Assembly (NCBI GenBank): GCA_964439215.1
Contig: CAYTNY010000029.1
Coordinates: 1-25,872 of the forward strand
Direction: 5' to 3'
Length of the DNA: 25,872 nucleotides
Source of the DNA: CAYTNY01 sp964439215
GTDB lineage: Bacteria; Oederibacteriota; PGYV01; CAYTNY01
This document shows, piece by piece, positions 8,494 to 14,860 of this stretch (position 1 is the stretch's first letter; the number at the start of each line of letters is the position of its first letter). Under the pieces are notes generated by a model. It saw nothing but the letters and a program-made list of their open reading frames with translations. It was not told where the DNA came from and did not search any database. A program made the translations under genes and the position numbers.

Positions 8494-9558
8494 TTATTTA
8501 AAAAGATACAGATACTCTCCATAGCCTCTTTTTTCCATCTCTTCTTTTGGTATAAATTCCAGGGCCGCGGAATTTATGCAGTACCTTTTACCCGTGGGCG
8601 CGGGGCCGTCCTCAAAAACATGGCCCAGGTGCGAGTCCGCGTTTTTGCTCCTGACTTCCACTCTTTTCATGAACAGTTTTTTATCCTCTTTTTTTATTAT
8701 ATTGCCGCTTTCCAGAGCCTCATAAAAACTCGGCCATCCCGTGCCTGACTCAAATTTATGCGTTGAAGAAAACAGCGGCTCGCCTGATACAACATCAACG
8801 TATATACCCTCTTTCTTGTTGTCCCAGTATTCGTTCTTAAAAGGCGGCTCTGTTCCGCACTCTCTTGCCACTTTATACTGGATATCCGTGAGTTTTTCGC
8901 GCAGTTCTTCATCCGGGGGCCTGACATAGCTGCTCTCGCTGCCCGCTTTATAATCCTTATCTTTTCCCCAGGTTTTTTCTTTAAAACCCTCTCTGCCCGA
9001 ATTTTTCGCGTAAAGTTCATACCTGAAACTGTTTTTCTTATAATAATCCTGATGATACTCCTCTGCCTCATAAAAATCCGCGGCAGGCAGTATTTTTGTC
9101 ACTATCTTTTTATCCCCGTATCTTTTTGAATCGCTGAGTTTTTGCCGCGATCTTTCCGCGGCCTTTTTCTGTTTTTCATTGGAATAAAATATTGCGGTCT
9201 TATACATACTCCCTTTATCCGCAAACTGCCCCCTCTCATCAGTGGGGTCTATCTGCCTCCAGAAAATCTCAAGAAGGTCCTCATAGGATATTTTTGCCGG
9301 GTCATAAGTTATCTCAACCGCTTCAAAATGCCCTGTAGAGCCGGATGACACCTCTTCATACGAAGGGTTCGGAACATTTCCGCCCGTATATCCCGATACT
9401 GCCGAGATCACTCCGTCATAGGATTCATAGGGTTTTTCCATACACCAGAAACACCCGCCCGCAAATACCGCTTTTTCATAAGCCATAACACTGCCTCCTG
9501 CTGCCGCGGCAAACATAAAGAAAACCGCTGCTGCTGCCGCTGATTTTTTGTTTTTCAT
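8494..9558 (-). CDS. msrAB: Exported bifunctional methionine sulfoxide reductase MsrA-MsrB
   Basis: Taking the ATG at 9558 gives a 354-residue protein with a Sec signal peptide (about 1-26, alanine-rich, ending SVMA), so the enzyme works outside the cytoplasm and repairs oxidised methionine in envelope proteins. MsrA comes first, with GCFWCM at 35-40 (catalytic C36), followed by MsrB from about 216, with catalytic C327 in RYCINSAALEF. The MsrB part lacks the CxxC zinc pairs and has GTGWPSF where some relatives carry a resolving cysteine; C234 in ECGTEPPF is the likely replacement. The longer frame to 9729 is rejected because AAGGTGA precedes this ATG and a clear signal peptide begins there. 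Confidence 0.95.
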   Translation of the reverse strand: MKNKKSAAAAAVFFMFAAAAGGSVMAYEKAVFAGGCFWCMEKPYESYDGVISAVSGYTGGNVPNPSYEEVSSGSTGHFEAVEITYDPAKISYEDLLEIFWRQIDPTDERGQFADKGSMYKTAIFYSNEKQKKAAERSRQKLSDSKRYGDKKIVTKILPAADFYEAEEYHQDYYKKNSFRYELYAKNSGREGFKEKTWGKDKDYKAGSESSYVRPPDEELREKLTDIQYKVARECGTEPPFKNEYWDNKKEGIYVDVVSGEPLFSSTHKFESGTGWPSFYEALESGNIIKKEDKKLFMKRVEVRSKNADSHLGHVFEDGPAPTGKRYCINSAALEFIPKEEMEKRGYGEYLYLFK

Positions 9559-9703
9559 TTTATCACCTTTTTTATGATAATTATACATTATTCCCCCGCA
9601 ATAAGCAAGAAACCCGCGAGTTCTCTCAAAAAAATCCAATTGTATCCGGACGCACGCAGCCGCCTGTCCTTTAAAGATCATACTTCCCTTAACAAGCAGT
9701 CCC

Positions 9704-9745
9704 TTGCCCGCATCTCTTGTTTTAAGCATTAACTTACATTACAAA
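9704..9745. repeat. 42-bp dispersed repeat, copy 2
   Basis: It matches 197-238 at 37 of 42 positions, same orientation, with a second shared block shortly after. See the copy upstream of truB. Confidence 0.6.
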
Positions 9746-9873
9746 GTATCCTGCCGCTGCTTAACCCTCTCCCGATCCCTTTTACAGTACGATATTCGAA
9801 AATTCGAAATTCGACCGGATTCGAGAAGATTCTTTGTTTTCCGAATATCAAATATTCGAATCTTGAATCCTCG

Positions 9874-9899
9874 GCCAAAATCACAACCGTGATTTTGGC
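9874..9899. other. Perfect stem-loop (11-bp arms)
   Basis: Arms GCCAAAATCAC and GTGATTTTGGC flank a 4-nt AACC loop with no mismatch. No T tract follows on either strand, so it is not a standard terminator. A smaller stem (CGAATAT / ATATTCG) lies 16 bp to its left at 9842-9858. Confidence 0.55.
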
Positions 9900-9991
9900 A
9901 TCCCCCAAACGTGATGCTTTTCGAAAATTTCCAATTATGGAACGAATAATTAAACAAATAAAAATGTGGTTGGAGGGATTTAAACCAAAGT

Positions 9992-10018
9992 AGTCACAAG
10001 TCAAGACCTGGTACCGGT
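9992..10018 (+). repeat. CAAGACC-family repeat, copy 1
   Basis: AGTCACAAGTCAAGACCTGG opens this copy. It is nearly the same as 11404-11432 and 20987-21014, in the same orientation. Together with the copy pair at 11356-11429 it brackets the Panacea toxin-antitoxin module. Confidence 0.75.
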
Positions 10019-10064
10019 TATTTTTTTCTTTCTTTAAACTTTTCCATAAAAAACCCCTCCATCT

Positions 10065-10409
10065 TTATTCGTAATAGTCCAGTATTCTATCCCGATCCTC
10101 AATTTCTTTATCGCCTTTATAATATATTTCAATATATTCTATCGTATCGGTTTCCTCGATATAGGCATATATTATCCTAATGCCCGATCCGGCACCTTTA
10201 TTTTTTAAAGCTTTACAGGCAAATTTCTTCACTTTAACTATTTCCTGTTCTATGCCAAGTCCCTCAATAGAAAACCTCCCGTTCCCATCGGGCCCGGGTT
10301 CTATTCTAAGAACTTTTTCCAACACTTTCAGATCATCTTCCAGAGTTCTGAATCTCTTCTTAAGTTTCTTCAGATCCTTTTGAAATTCATCAAGTTTAGT
10401 AAATTCCAT
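10065..10409 (-). CDS. RelE/ParE-like toxin of a Panacea toxin-antitoxin pair
   Basis: This 114-residue basic protein starts MEFTKLDEFQKDLKKLKKRF and ends in a beta-rich part (GSGIRIIYAYIEETDTIEYIEIYYKGDKE), the general layout of the RelE/ParE superfamily: two N-terminal helices then an antiparallel sheet. RelE relatives cut mRNA on the ribosome and ParE relatives block gyrase; I cannot tell which applies. It begins 9 bp after the stop of an HTH-Panacea antitoxin gene, so the antitoxin is made first from the same message. Panacea antitoxins are known to pair with many different toxin folds, which supports the toxin call. Confidence 0.8.
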   Translation of the reverse strand: MEFTKLDEFQKDLKKLKKRFRTLEDDLKVLEKVLRIEPGPDGNGRFSIEGLGIEQEIVKVKKFACKALKNKGAGSGIRIIYAYIEETDTIEYIEIYYKGDKEIEDRDRILDYYE

Positions 10410-10418
10410 TTACTCCGC

Positions 10419-11201
10419 CTATTTTTCTTCCTCATATTCACGCACTGAATATGGCTTTTTGCGGTAAAATACAAGTTCATAATCTATACTCTCGCCCTCT
10501 TCGGTTGCTTTCCAGGGCATGTCCTCATGTGAATAGTTGCTGATCTCATTCGCTGTCCAGTCACCCATAAGTTCTATAGTCTTGTCGATAACATCTTTCT
10601 CACTCGCTTTTAACAGCTTTAATTCCGCTTTAACCTGTGGTATATAACGCTTTTGCGGATATCCGTGGTATTCCGTGCTGGAAAGCATCAGTTCTTTATT
10701 CTTTATCATCCTGTTAATAACAGCACTCAATTCTACAGGAACAGGCCCGAACCGGCGTTTCTTATATGTAGCGCCTGTCATCTGTTCTTCGTACTGCTCA
10801 TAATAATTAAAATCAGAAAAATACAGCAATTTATACATTACGGTTTCACCGACATTAGGCCTGCCCGCACACCTCTCGAGTATATACAAAAGAACCTGCT
10901 TCAATTTCTCAACATTCTTCTGCGGCACTGATATTCTCTCTTCAGCCTTTTCCGGCTTTTTTATTTTCTTATCTTCGACTATTTTTACTGACGTTTTCTT
11001 CTCCAGTCCAAGTATATAGTCCGAAGATACGTTAAACAACTTTGAAAGAGCCAGTAATTCATTGCCGCTCACATCTCTGGTACCCTTTTCGATCATACCT
11101 ACGGCAGTCCTGGGAATCTTCAGCGCCTTTGCAATGTCATTTTGTGAAAACCCCGCCTCTTTTCTCAACTCTGAAACTTTTTTACCTATTTTATTAGACA
11201 T
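10419..11201 (-). CDS. HTH-Panacea (DUF4065) antitoxin
   Basis: Starting at the ATG at 11201 (GGAGGG just upstream), the protein has 260 residues. Residues about 4-62 are an Xre-type helix-turn-helix (GKKVSELRKEAGFSQNDIAKAL, then RTAVGMIEKGTRDVSG), which should bind its own promoter. After a charged linker, residues about 100-235 form a Panacea/SocA-like domain (MYKLLYFSDFNYYEQY, KKRRFGPVPVELSAVI, SHEDMPW), the part known to neutralise diverse toxins. The upstream start at 11258 is rejected because it lies over the promoter and has no ribosome binding site. It heads the operon with the RelE-like toxin and probably represses it through the operator found upstream. Confidence 0.9.
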   Translation of the reverse strand: MSNKIGKKVSELRKEAGFSQNDIAKALKIPRTAVGMIEKGTRDVSGNELLALSKLFNVSSDYILGLEKKTSVKIVEDKKIKKPEKAEERISVPQKNVEKLKQVLLYILERCAGRPNVGETVMYKLLYFSDFNYYEQYEEQMTGATYKKRRFGPVPVELSAVINRMIKNKELMLSSTEYHGYPQKRYIPQVKAELKLLKASEKDVIDKTIELMGDWTANEISNYSHEDMPWKATEEGESIDYELVFYRKKPYSVREYEEEK

Positions 11202-11229
11202 ACTGCCCTCCGATATTGTATTTGATACA

Positions 11230-11279
11230 AATATATCATATGTCTGATTATTTGTCAAGTTAGTGTCTGATTTTCTAAC
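11230..11279 (-). promoter_or_regulatory. Promoter and likely operator of the Panacea toxin-antitoxin operon
   Basis: Read on the minus strand there is TTGACA (11253-11258), a 17-bp spacer and TATATT (11230-11235), close to the sigma70 ideal. The nonamer AATCAGACA occurs twice, 23 bp apart: once between the two promoter boxes and once just upstream of the -35 box. A small inverted pair GTTAG/CTAAC (11259-11263, 11275-11279) overlaps the outer copy. This spacing, about two helical turns, fits binding by a dimeric HTH antitoxin. Confidence 0.8.
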
Positions 11280-11355
11280 ATATCCGGTGCAGCCTGTTTT
11301 CTACTAAACAGTACCGCGCACCGGGAAGTAGAAAAGAATATTGAAAAAACCCTAT

Positions 11356-11429
11356 CAGTCTCACGTCTTGACTTGTGACAACTCACACCCTCTTAGTCTT
11401 CACTTGTCACAAGTCAAGACCTAGGACTG
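11356..11429. repeat. CAAGACC-family repeat, inverted pair (copies 2 and 3)
   Basis: Two 25-bp arms, 11356-11380 and 11405-11429, are inverted copies of each other at 22 of 25 positions and share CAAGTCAAGAC. A 24-bp spacer separates them, so the transcript could fold into a long hairpin. This is the clearest palindromic member of the family and lies between the Panacea operon promoter and the abiF locus. Confidence 0.8.
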
Positions 11430-11445
11430 GTTGTTCTTTCCTCCT

Positions 11446-11519
11446 ATAAAAATAAGTCCTGAAGATTCACACCTTAACCCCTCCCAAACCCCTAGGTGCT
11501 TCAGGGCTTGTTTTTATTT
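11446..11519. other. Long imperfect hairpin upstream of abiF RNA
   Basis: GTCCTGAAG (11456-11464) pairs with CTTCAGGGC (11499-11507), an inner CACCT (11470-11474) pairs with AGGTG (11494-11498), and A- and T-rich flanks extend the stem. On the plus strand it ends in TTTTTATTT, so it may stop transcription coming from the left before the abiF promoter. It could instead be part of a repeat element. Confidence 0.5.
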
Positions 11520-11534
11520 CGAGATACGAAATGG

Positions 11535-11564
11535 TTGACAAATTGTCAGTAAATCTGTTATATT
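11535..11564 (+). promoter_or_regulatory. Promoter of the abiF RNA
   Basis: TTGACA at 11535-11540 and TATATT at 11559-11564 with an 18-bp spacer (or TTATAT with 17) form a near-consensus sigma70 promoter. Transcription should start close to 11571, just before the structured RNA. Confidence 0.8.
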
Positions 11565-11570
11565 AGTATC

Positions 11571-11635
11571 AGCAGACTCGCCGAGCCTCTGTCTTTAGGC
11601 ATGCTTAATTCCGGCGAGTTTTTGCTTTTTAAGGG
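11571..11635 (+). ncRNA. abiF-type structured RNA
   Basis: A strong promoter is followed by a compact fold: outer stem CTCGCCG (11577-11583) with CGGCGAG (11612-11618), inner stem GCCT (11585-11588) with AGGC (11597-11600), then a T-rich end (TTTTTGCTTTTT), so it can form and terminate as a small RNA. It lies immediately upstream of a gene start that is clearly the AbiF/Abi_2 N-terminus. A conserved RNA in this position is known as the abiF RNA motif, and recent work describes AbiF with its RNA as an RNA toxin-antitoxin related to the ancestry of Cas13. Assignment rests on location and fold; I could not run a covariance search. Confidence 0.7.
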
Positions 11636-11646
11636 GTAAAGTATTC

Positions 11647-11742
11647 ATGAAATATACAAAAGCTCAGAAAACTTATGAAGAACAGGCTGAATTATTAATT
11701 GAAAGAGGCCTTATAGCGGATAAAAAGCTTCTCTGTTCATAA
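11647..11742 (+). pseudogene. abiF: abiF (Abi_2 family) gene truncated after about 29 codons
   Basis: ATG at 11647 follows AAGGGG. The predicted peptide starts MKYTKAQKTYEEQAELLIER and continues GLIADKKLL, which is the standard opening of AbiF/Abi_2 abortive-infection proteins (normally about 300 residues, with HEPN-type RNase motifs further on). The frame then runs into IS21-derived DNA at 11734 and stops two codons later, so all catalytic parts are missing. The upstream promoter and RNA are intact. Family assignment is by the N-terminal signature only. Confidence 0.75.
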
Positions 11743-11779
11743 GATCTAATAACCTCCTGTATTGGTTATTGGTAATCAT
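11711..11779 (-). pseudogene. istA: istA (IS21-family transposase) N-terminal remnant
   Basis: On the minus strand AAGGAGG precedes an ATG at 11779, and the frame reads MITNNQYRRLLDLMN before leaving the element and stopping after 22 codons. This is the usual start of IstA, the large IS21-family transposase (normally 400-500 residues). The rest of istA and all of istB are missing. The last codons run into abiF DNA in antisense. Confidence 0.75.
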
Positions 11780-11881
11780 CTAAGCCTCCTTCTTGAAAAT
11801 CCTTTATTAGCTTAGATTTTACCACTTATGAACAGGGAATTTTAATTGTCGTTAGCAGGGAATTTTGTTTGTCGTTGAACA
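11734..11881 (-). mobile_element. IS21-family end remnant (148 bp)
   Basis: The segment is bounded by TGTTCA at 11734 and its complement TGAACA at 11876-11881. At the right side lie two tandem 23-bp repeats (cores CAGGGAATTTTAATTGTCG and CAGGGAATTTTGTTTGTCG, 11833-11878), matching the multiple terminal repeats that IstA binds in IS21 elements. The istA start with its ribosome binding site follows inside. Everything after about 15 istA codons is gone. It joins a cut abiF on one side and a cut SIR2-like gene on the other, with no visible target duplication, so a deletion accompanied or followed insertion. Confidence 0.75.
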
Positions 11882-12001
11882 AACAATATCTGCAAGATCA
11901 TTCATGACCGGCAACTTTTTGCCATTTGCATCGCCTTGTGGAAAAGCAGCAGCACTTGCTCCTGCTCCAAGTATTACTACATGTGGTCTGTTATTAACCA
12001 T
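11852..12001 (-). pseudogene. SIR2-like gene, first 40 codons only
   Basis: ATG at 12001 directly follows the stop of the HigA-like gene (TAAATG), so translation was coupled. The frame reads MVNNRPHVVILGAGASAAAF and then GDANGKKLPVMNDLADIV: a beta strand with a GAGAS nucleotide-binding loop, as at the start of SIR2-like NAD-binding domains found in anti-phage genes. At codon 41 the frame crosses into the IS21 end at 11881 and stops at 11852. Intact SIR2-like defence proteins destroy NAD in infected cells; this stub cannot. Another Rossmann-type NAD(P) enzyme is possible, as only the first loop is left. Confidence 0.6.
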
Positions 12002-13096
12002 TTATTTCACAAACTCCAATCTATATTTGAACCTTGTCGCTGTTTGGTGATTTATATACCCGTCATGGGCGAGCCTGCCTGCTATTATGCCAGGATGTAT
12101 TTTTTGTTTTACGGCAAAATTACGTATGGAAATAATGCTGAAATTATTCTCTTCCACAAACTCATTATATTCATCTGACGGCACTTCAATATTCAGGGCA
12201 AAATTATCAGCCTGTTTTTCTTCTTTTGATTTTTCGGTCTTTTTGCTGTCAACAAATATCCCTTTTTTTCCGTGAAGCAGGATATGCGCGGCTTCATGAA
12301 AGAATGTAAACCAGAAATGGTCATTCCATTTATATCTCAGACTCATAACAATAAGCGCTTTTCCAGGTGTCAGCCATCTTGTTATGCCCCATATATGTGT
12401 TTTTGTAAACTCAGGAACAAATGTAAGCGCTACACCGCTTTCAGCACAGGCCTCTGTCATTTCTTTAACAAAAACACTGACATCCTTTATCGTCAAAGTC
12501 CTGATGTAATTAATCTTTTCCCTGAACTTATCTCTGTCATAATCATTTGTTTGTATGCCTTGTGCTCTTACTTCACCTGCCCTGAGCCAGCTTAATAAAT
12601 GAAATTCATTTACTTTATGCAGGGCTGAATTTCTGCAGCACACATAATTCAACAGATTATCATAGTGTTTATTCCAGGTCGCTTTATCTGAAACTCCAAA
12701 AAACGCCAATAAAGCACTCAACATTGCTTTTTCATCTTTTATATCAGGCAGAAATTTATTATTTACCAGATCCTTAACAGGAAAATTCTTCAGCCACTCT
12801 ATGTCTTTTTTTAATTGTTTTTGTTCCTCAACCCTTGCTTCAAACAACCTGTATTCTGAACTCATGTTGTTCCAAATCTCCGCCGATATACCAAGAACTT
12901 TTTCCAGTTTTAATGCAAAATCAGGTGCTATATATGCCTTCTTATTTATAAGCTGACTTATTGTTTTATCGGTAGTATTTAACCTTTCCGCAAGTTCCTT
13001 TTTTTTCAGGCCTCTGGCAGACAGCACTTCTTCGAGATACTCGCCGGGATGAACGCGATAATCAGGTTCATATGTTAAATTATTTTTCACAACCAT
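12002..13096 (-). CDS. HigA-like antitoxin fused to an ImmA/IrrE metallopeptidase
   Basis: The 364-residue protein has an Xre/HigA-type helix-turn-helix at about 14-75 (HPGEYLEEVLSARGLKKKEL, then TTDKTISQLINKK) and, after a long helical linker, an ImmA/IrrE zinc peptidase domain at about 220-345 with HEAAH at 267-271 (zinc ligands H267 and H271, catalytic E268) and a third-ligand region near 293-297. Such fusions are known among HigA-type antitoxins; the peptidase may degrade the antitoxin or another repressor on a signal. I choose the ATG at 13096, which shares one base with the toxin stop (TAATG) and follows GGAGG. It was coupled downstream to a SIR2-like gene, now cut. Confidence 0.88.
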   Translation of the reverse strand: MVVKNNLTYEPDYRVHPGEYLEEVLSARGLKKKELAERLNTTDKTISQLINKKAYIAPDFALKLEKVLGISAEIWNNMSSEYRLFEARVEEQKQLKKDIEWLKNFPVKDLVNNKFLPDIKDEKAMLSALLAFFGVSDKATWNKHYDNLLNYVCCRNSALHKVNEFHLLSWLRAGEVRAQGIQTNDYDRDKFREKINYIRTLTIKDVSVFVKEMTEACAESGVALTFVPEFTKTHIWGITRWLTPGKALIVMSLRYKWNDHFWFTFFHEAAHILLHGKKGIFVDSKKTEKSKEEKQADNFALNIEVPSDEYNEFVEENNFSIISIRNFAVKQKIHPGIIAGRLAHDGYINHQTATRFKYRLEFVK

Positions 13097-13431
13097 TAGT
13101 GATAATCCTCCACGCTGCAAATTTGTATTTCAGTAATTTTAGAAAGATCAGTGCTCCCGTCTTCTTTTACAGGCAATTCATCGCAGACAGGCCTGAATAT
13201 AAGCCTAAATGGATTTTTCAAATCTACAGCATAATAACCCTCAAGTTTTCCTGATAATCCATGACACCTGTCAGGCGGCTGTACAGGTACCTGCGACAGA
13301 TTACCCGCACTTTTCAGCACTCCCATACGCATTTTTATTTTAGCAGCCTGTTCTTTTCCGTATTTTTTTATGAGTTCTCTTTCGCTGTTGAATATTTTCT
13401 GCAATTTTGCGGTCTTAAAAACTATGTTCAT
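13096..13431 (-). CDS. HigB-like toxin (RelE/ParE superfamily)
   Basis: This basic 111-residue protein begins MNIVFKTAKLQKIFNSEREL, has a central block PPDRCHGLSGKLEGYYAVDL and RLIFRP, and ends in a short strand (ITEIQICSVEDYH). This matches HigB-type killer proteins, which cut mRNA on ribosomes. Toxin before antitoxin is the typical hig order, and the two genes overlap by one base, supporting the pair. The start has GGAG. An inverted repeat suited to HigA binding lies just upstream. Biochemical activity is inferred from family only. Confidence 0.85.
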   Translation of the reverse strand: MNIVFKTAKLQKIFNSERELIKKYGKEQAAKIKMRMGVLKSAGNLSQVPVQPPDRCHGLSGKLEGYYAVDLKNPFRLIFRPVCDELPVKEDGSTDLSKITEIQICSVEDYH

Positions 13432-13452
13432 TTATACTCCAATTATAAAATA

Positions 13453-13471
13453 CTTTACCTAAAAAGTAAAG
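13453..13471. promoter_or_regulatory. Candidate operator of the hig-like operon
   Basis: CTTTAC (13453-13458) and GTAAAG (13466-13471) form an inverted repeat with a 7-bp spacer, 21 bp before the toxin start. On the minus strand a TATAAT box (13443-13448 region) follows closely and TTTACT overlaps the repeat 17 bp upstream, although that start point would leave almost no leader. Autorepression by the HTH antitoxin is inferred. Confidence 0.5.
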
Positions 13472-13509
13472 AGTTTTTTATATTACTTTCCACCTAATTT
13501 TAAACAAAA

Positions 13510-13592
13510 CACCCATCAGTACCAGGTCTTGTCTTGTGTATACTTTACAATCCTGCTCCATAAAAACAGAGTTTCAGGTCTTGGCATATGGC
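13510..13592 (-). repeat. CAAGACC-family repeat, copies 4 and 5
   Basis: CAGTACCAGGTCTTG starts at 13517 and TTCAGGTCTTGGCATATG at 13573, both in the reverse sense of the family core. The first has the GATGGGTG-type flank, the second the AAACTCTGTTTTT-type flank. They mark the right border of the defence island. Confidence 0.7.
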
Positions 13593-13669
13593 CTGTTTAC
13601 CCTCCCACGCAGATAATATATATTAACATTTAGAATTGAGACCGGCAAGGCTTGAAAAGATGGACTTTA

Positions 13670-13774
13670 CTACTTATCCCTTTTATCAAATCCTTCAATC
13701 AAACCCCAAATCATTTTTGCAATAGTTTGCAATTCTTCCTTCAGTTCCTTATTGATTTCCTGTGATATAAATCC
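13670..13774 (-). pseudogene. C-terminal remnant of an unknown small protein
   Basis: A 34-codon minus-strand frame without a usable start reads SQEINKELKEELQTIAKM and then IWGLIEGFDKRDK before TAG. It looks like a real amphipathic helical C-terminus rather than random translation. A stop lies immediately upstream in frame. The region between the hig-like toxin and mscS (13432-13865) otherwise holds only repeats and the mscS promoter. Family not recognised; a four-helix-bundle protein is one possibility. Confidence 0.35.
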
Positions 13775-13799
13775 TTATCAAAAGGGACAAAGAGCGGGG

Positions 13800-13827
13800 T
13801 TGCTTATTTCTCCATTCATGTTATATT
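13800..13827 (+). promoter_or_regulatory. Possible mscS promoter
   Basis: TTGCTT (13800-13805) and TATATT (13822-13827) are separated by 16 bp and lie 38 bp upstream of the mscS start, which has its own GGAG. Match to sigma70 boxes is fair. Confidence 0.45.
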
Positions 13828-13865
13828 ATATTTGGTCTTAAAAAAATCCATACGGAGAATATTCC

Positions 13866-14843
13866 ATGAAATGGTACGCGCAGTTTATAGAATCAACCGC
13901 GGCTTTTCTGCACATTTCACATCTTACGCTTTATAAAATAATATGGTCGCTTGTAATAATAATCCTTTTTATACTGGCGCGGATAATAATAACCCGGGCC
14001 TTTGAGCAGAATATCACGGGCGTGGGGAAGCGATATACCGCAAGAAAATCTTTTACCTATATTACCGGATTCACCGCGCTTATACTTATCGCGGGCATCT
14101 GGTTCGTGGGCGGGAAAAATATTGTAGCTTATCTCGGCCTTTTATCCGCGGCAATTGCCATCGCGCTCAGAGAGCCAATTGTAAATTTTGCGGGATGGTT
14201 TTATCTTCTTATAAGAAAACCATTTTCCCCCGGCGACCGAATAGAAATAAACGCTATCTCCGGCGATGTCATTGACGTGGAACTTTTCAAATTCAGCCTT
14301 ATGGAACTGGGCAGGCGGGAAGAATCTGATATGAGCACGGGCAGGATAATACATATACCCAACGGCTATGCGTTCCGCTACTCTATCGCCAACTCTACTC
14401 AGGGATTCCGCTTTATATGGCACGAAATACCCGTTATGGTATCTTTTGAGAGCAACTGGAAAAAAGCCAAAGAAATACTTCAGGATATCTCCCGGTGCTG
14501 CACCGACACAAATGAAGCCCGGGCCCAGGAACAGATAAAAAAAGCCGCAAAACGTTATATGATATATTTTAAATATCTGACGCCCTATGTATGGACAAAA
14601 GTAAATGACAGCGGCGTTCAGTTTACCATACGCTACCTGTGCGACCCGAAAAGAAAACGCTCAACCGAGATGGCTATATGGGAAAGAATCCTGGAAGAAT
14701 TCGCAAAACACAATGATGTTCAGATAGCATATCCCACAAGAAGGGTTTACAGCAACCGCTACGAGGGAAAAAGCTCCTGCCAGAGACAGCAGCTTCAAAA
14801 GCCGCCCCGGCAGCGCCGAAAACCCGCGAAAAAGAAAAAATAA
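13866..14843 (+). CDS. MscS-family mechanosensitive ion channel
   Basis: These heptameric inner-membrane channels open under membrane tension and release solutes during osmotic downshock. The 325-residue protein shows three hydrophobic helices at about 25-45, 61-81 and 84-116. The last is glycine/alanine-rich (GLLSAAIAIALREPIVNFAG), as in the pore-lining helix, and is followed by the beta domain entry KPFSPGDRIEINAISGDVID. The C-terminal domain ends in a very basic, proline-rich tail. GGAG precedes the start. The gene converges with gpmI, leaving only 17 bp between the two stops. Confidence 0.93.
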   Translation: MKWYAQFIESTAAFLHISHLTLYKIIWSLVIIILFILARIIITRAFEQNITGVGKRYTARKSFTYITGFTALILIAGIWFVGGKNIVAYLGLLSAAIAIALREPIVNFAGWFYLLIRKPFSPGDRIEINAISGDVIDVELFKFSLMELGRREESDMSTGRIIHIPNGYAFRYSIANSTQGFRFIWHEIPVMVSFESNWKKAKEILQDISRCCTDTNEARAQEQIKKAAKRYMIYFKYLTPYVWTKVNDSGVQFTIRYLCDPKRKRSTEMAIWERILEEFAKHNDVQIAYPTRRVYSNRYEGKSSCQRQQLQKPPRQRRKPAKKKK

Positions 14844-14860
14844 CAGCTGCGGCTTCTTTC

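Larger units (their letters stand above)
9559..10064. other. Non-coding stretch, border between core block and defence island
   Basis: No supported gene. It holds the msrAB leader, copy 2 of the 42-bp repeat, an A+T-rich patch with several TTCGA units (9793-9860), an 11-bp perfect stem-loop, and the first copy of the CAAGACC repeat family next to the toxin gene. Minus-strand frames of 72-91 codons here (for example 9729-10004) run through these repeats and lack ribosome binding sites. Confidence 0.6.

Noticed and set aside
9559..9729. Upstream extension of msrAB
   Set aside because: A signal peptide and an AAGGTGA ribosome binding site mark the start at 9558; the extension lacks both.
9729..10004. 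Minus-strand frame of 91 codons
   Set aside because: It runs through repeat and hairpin DNA, has no ribosome binding site and reads as low-complexity I/F/R-rich sequence.
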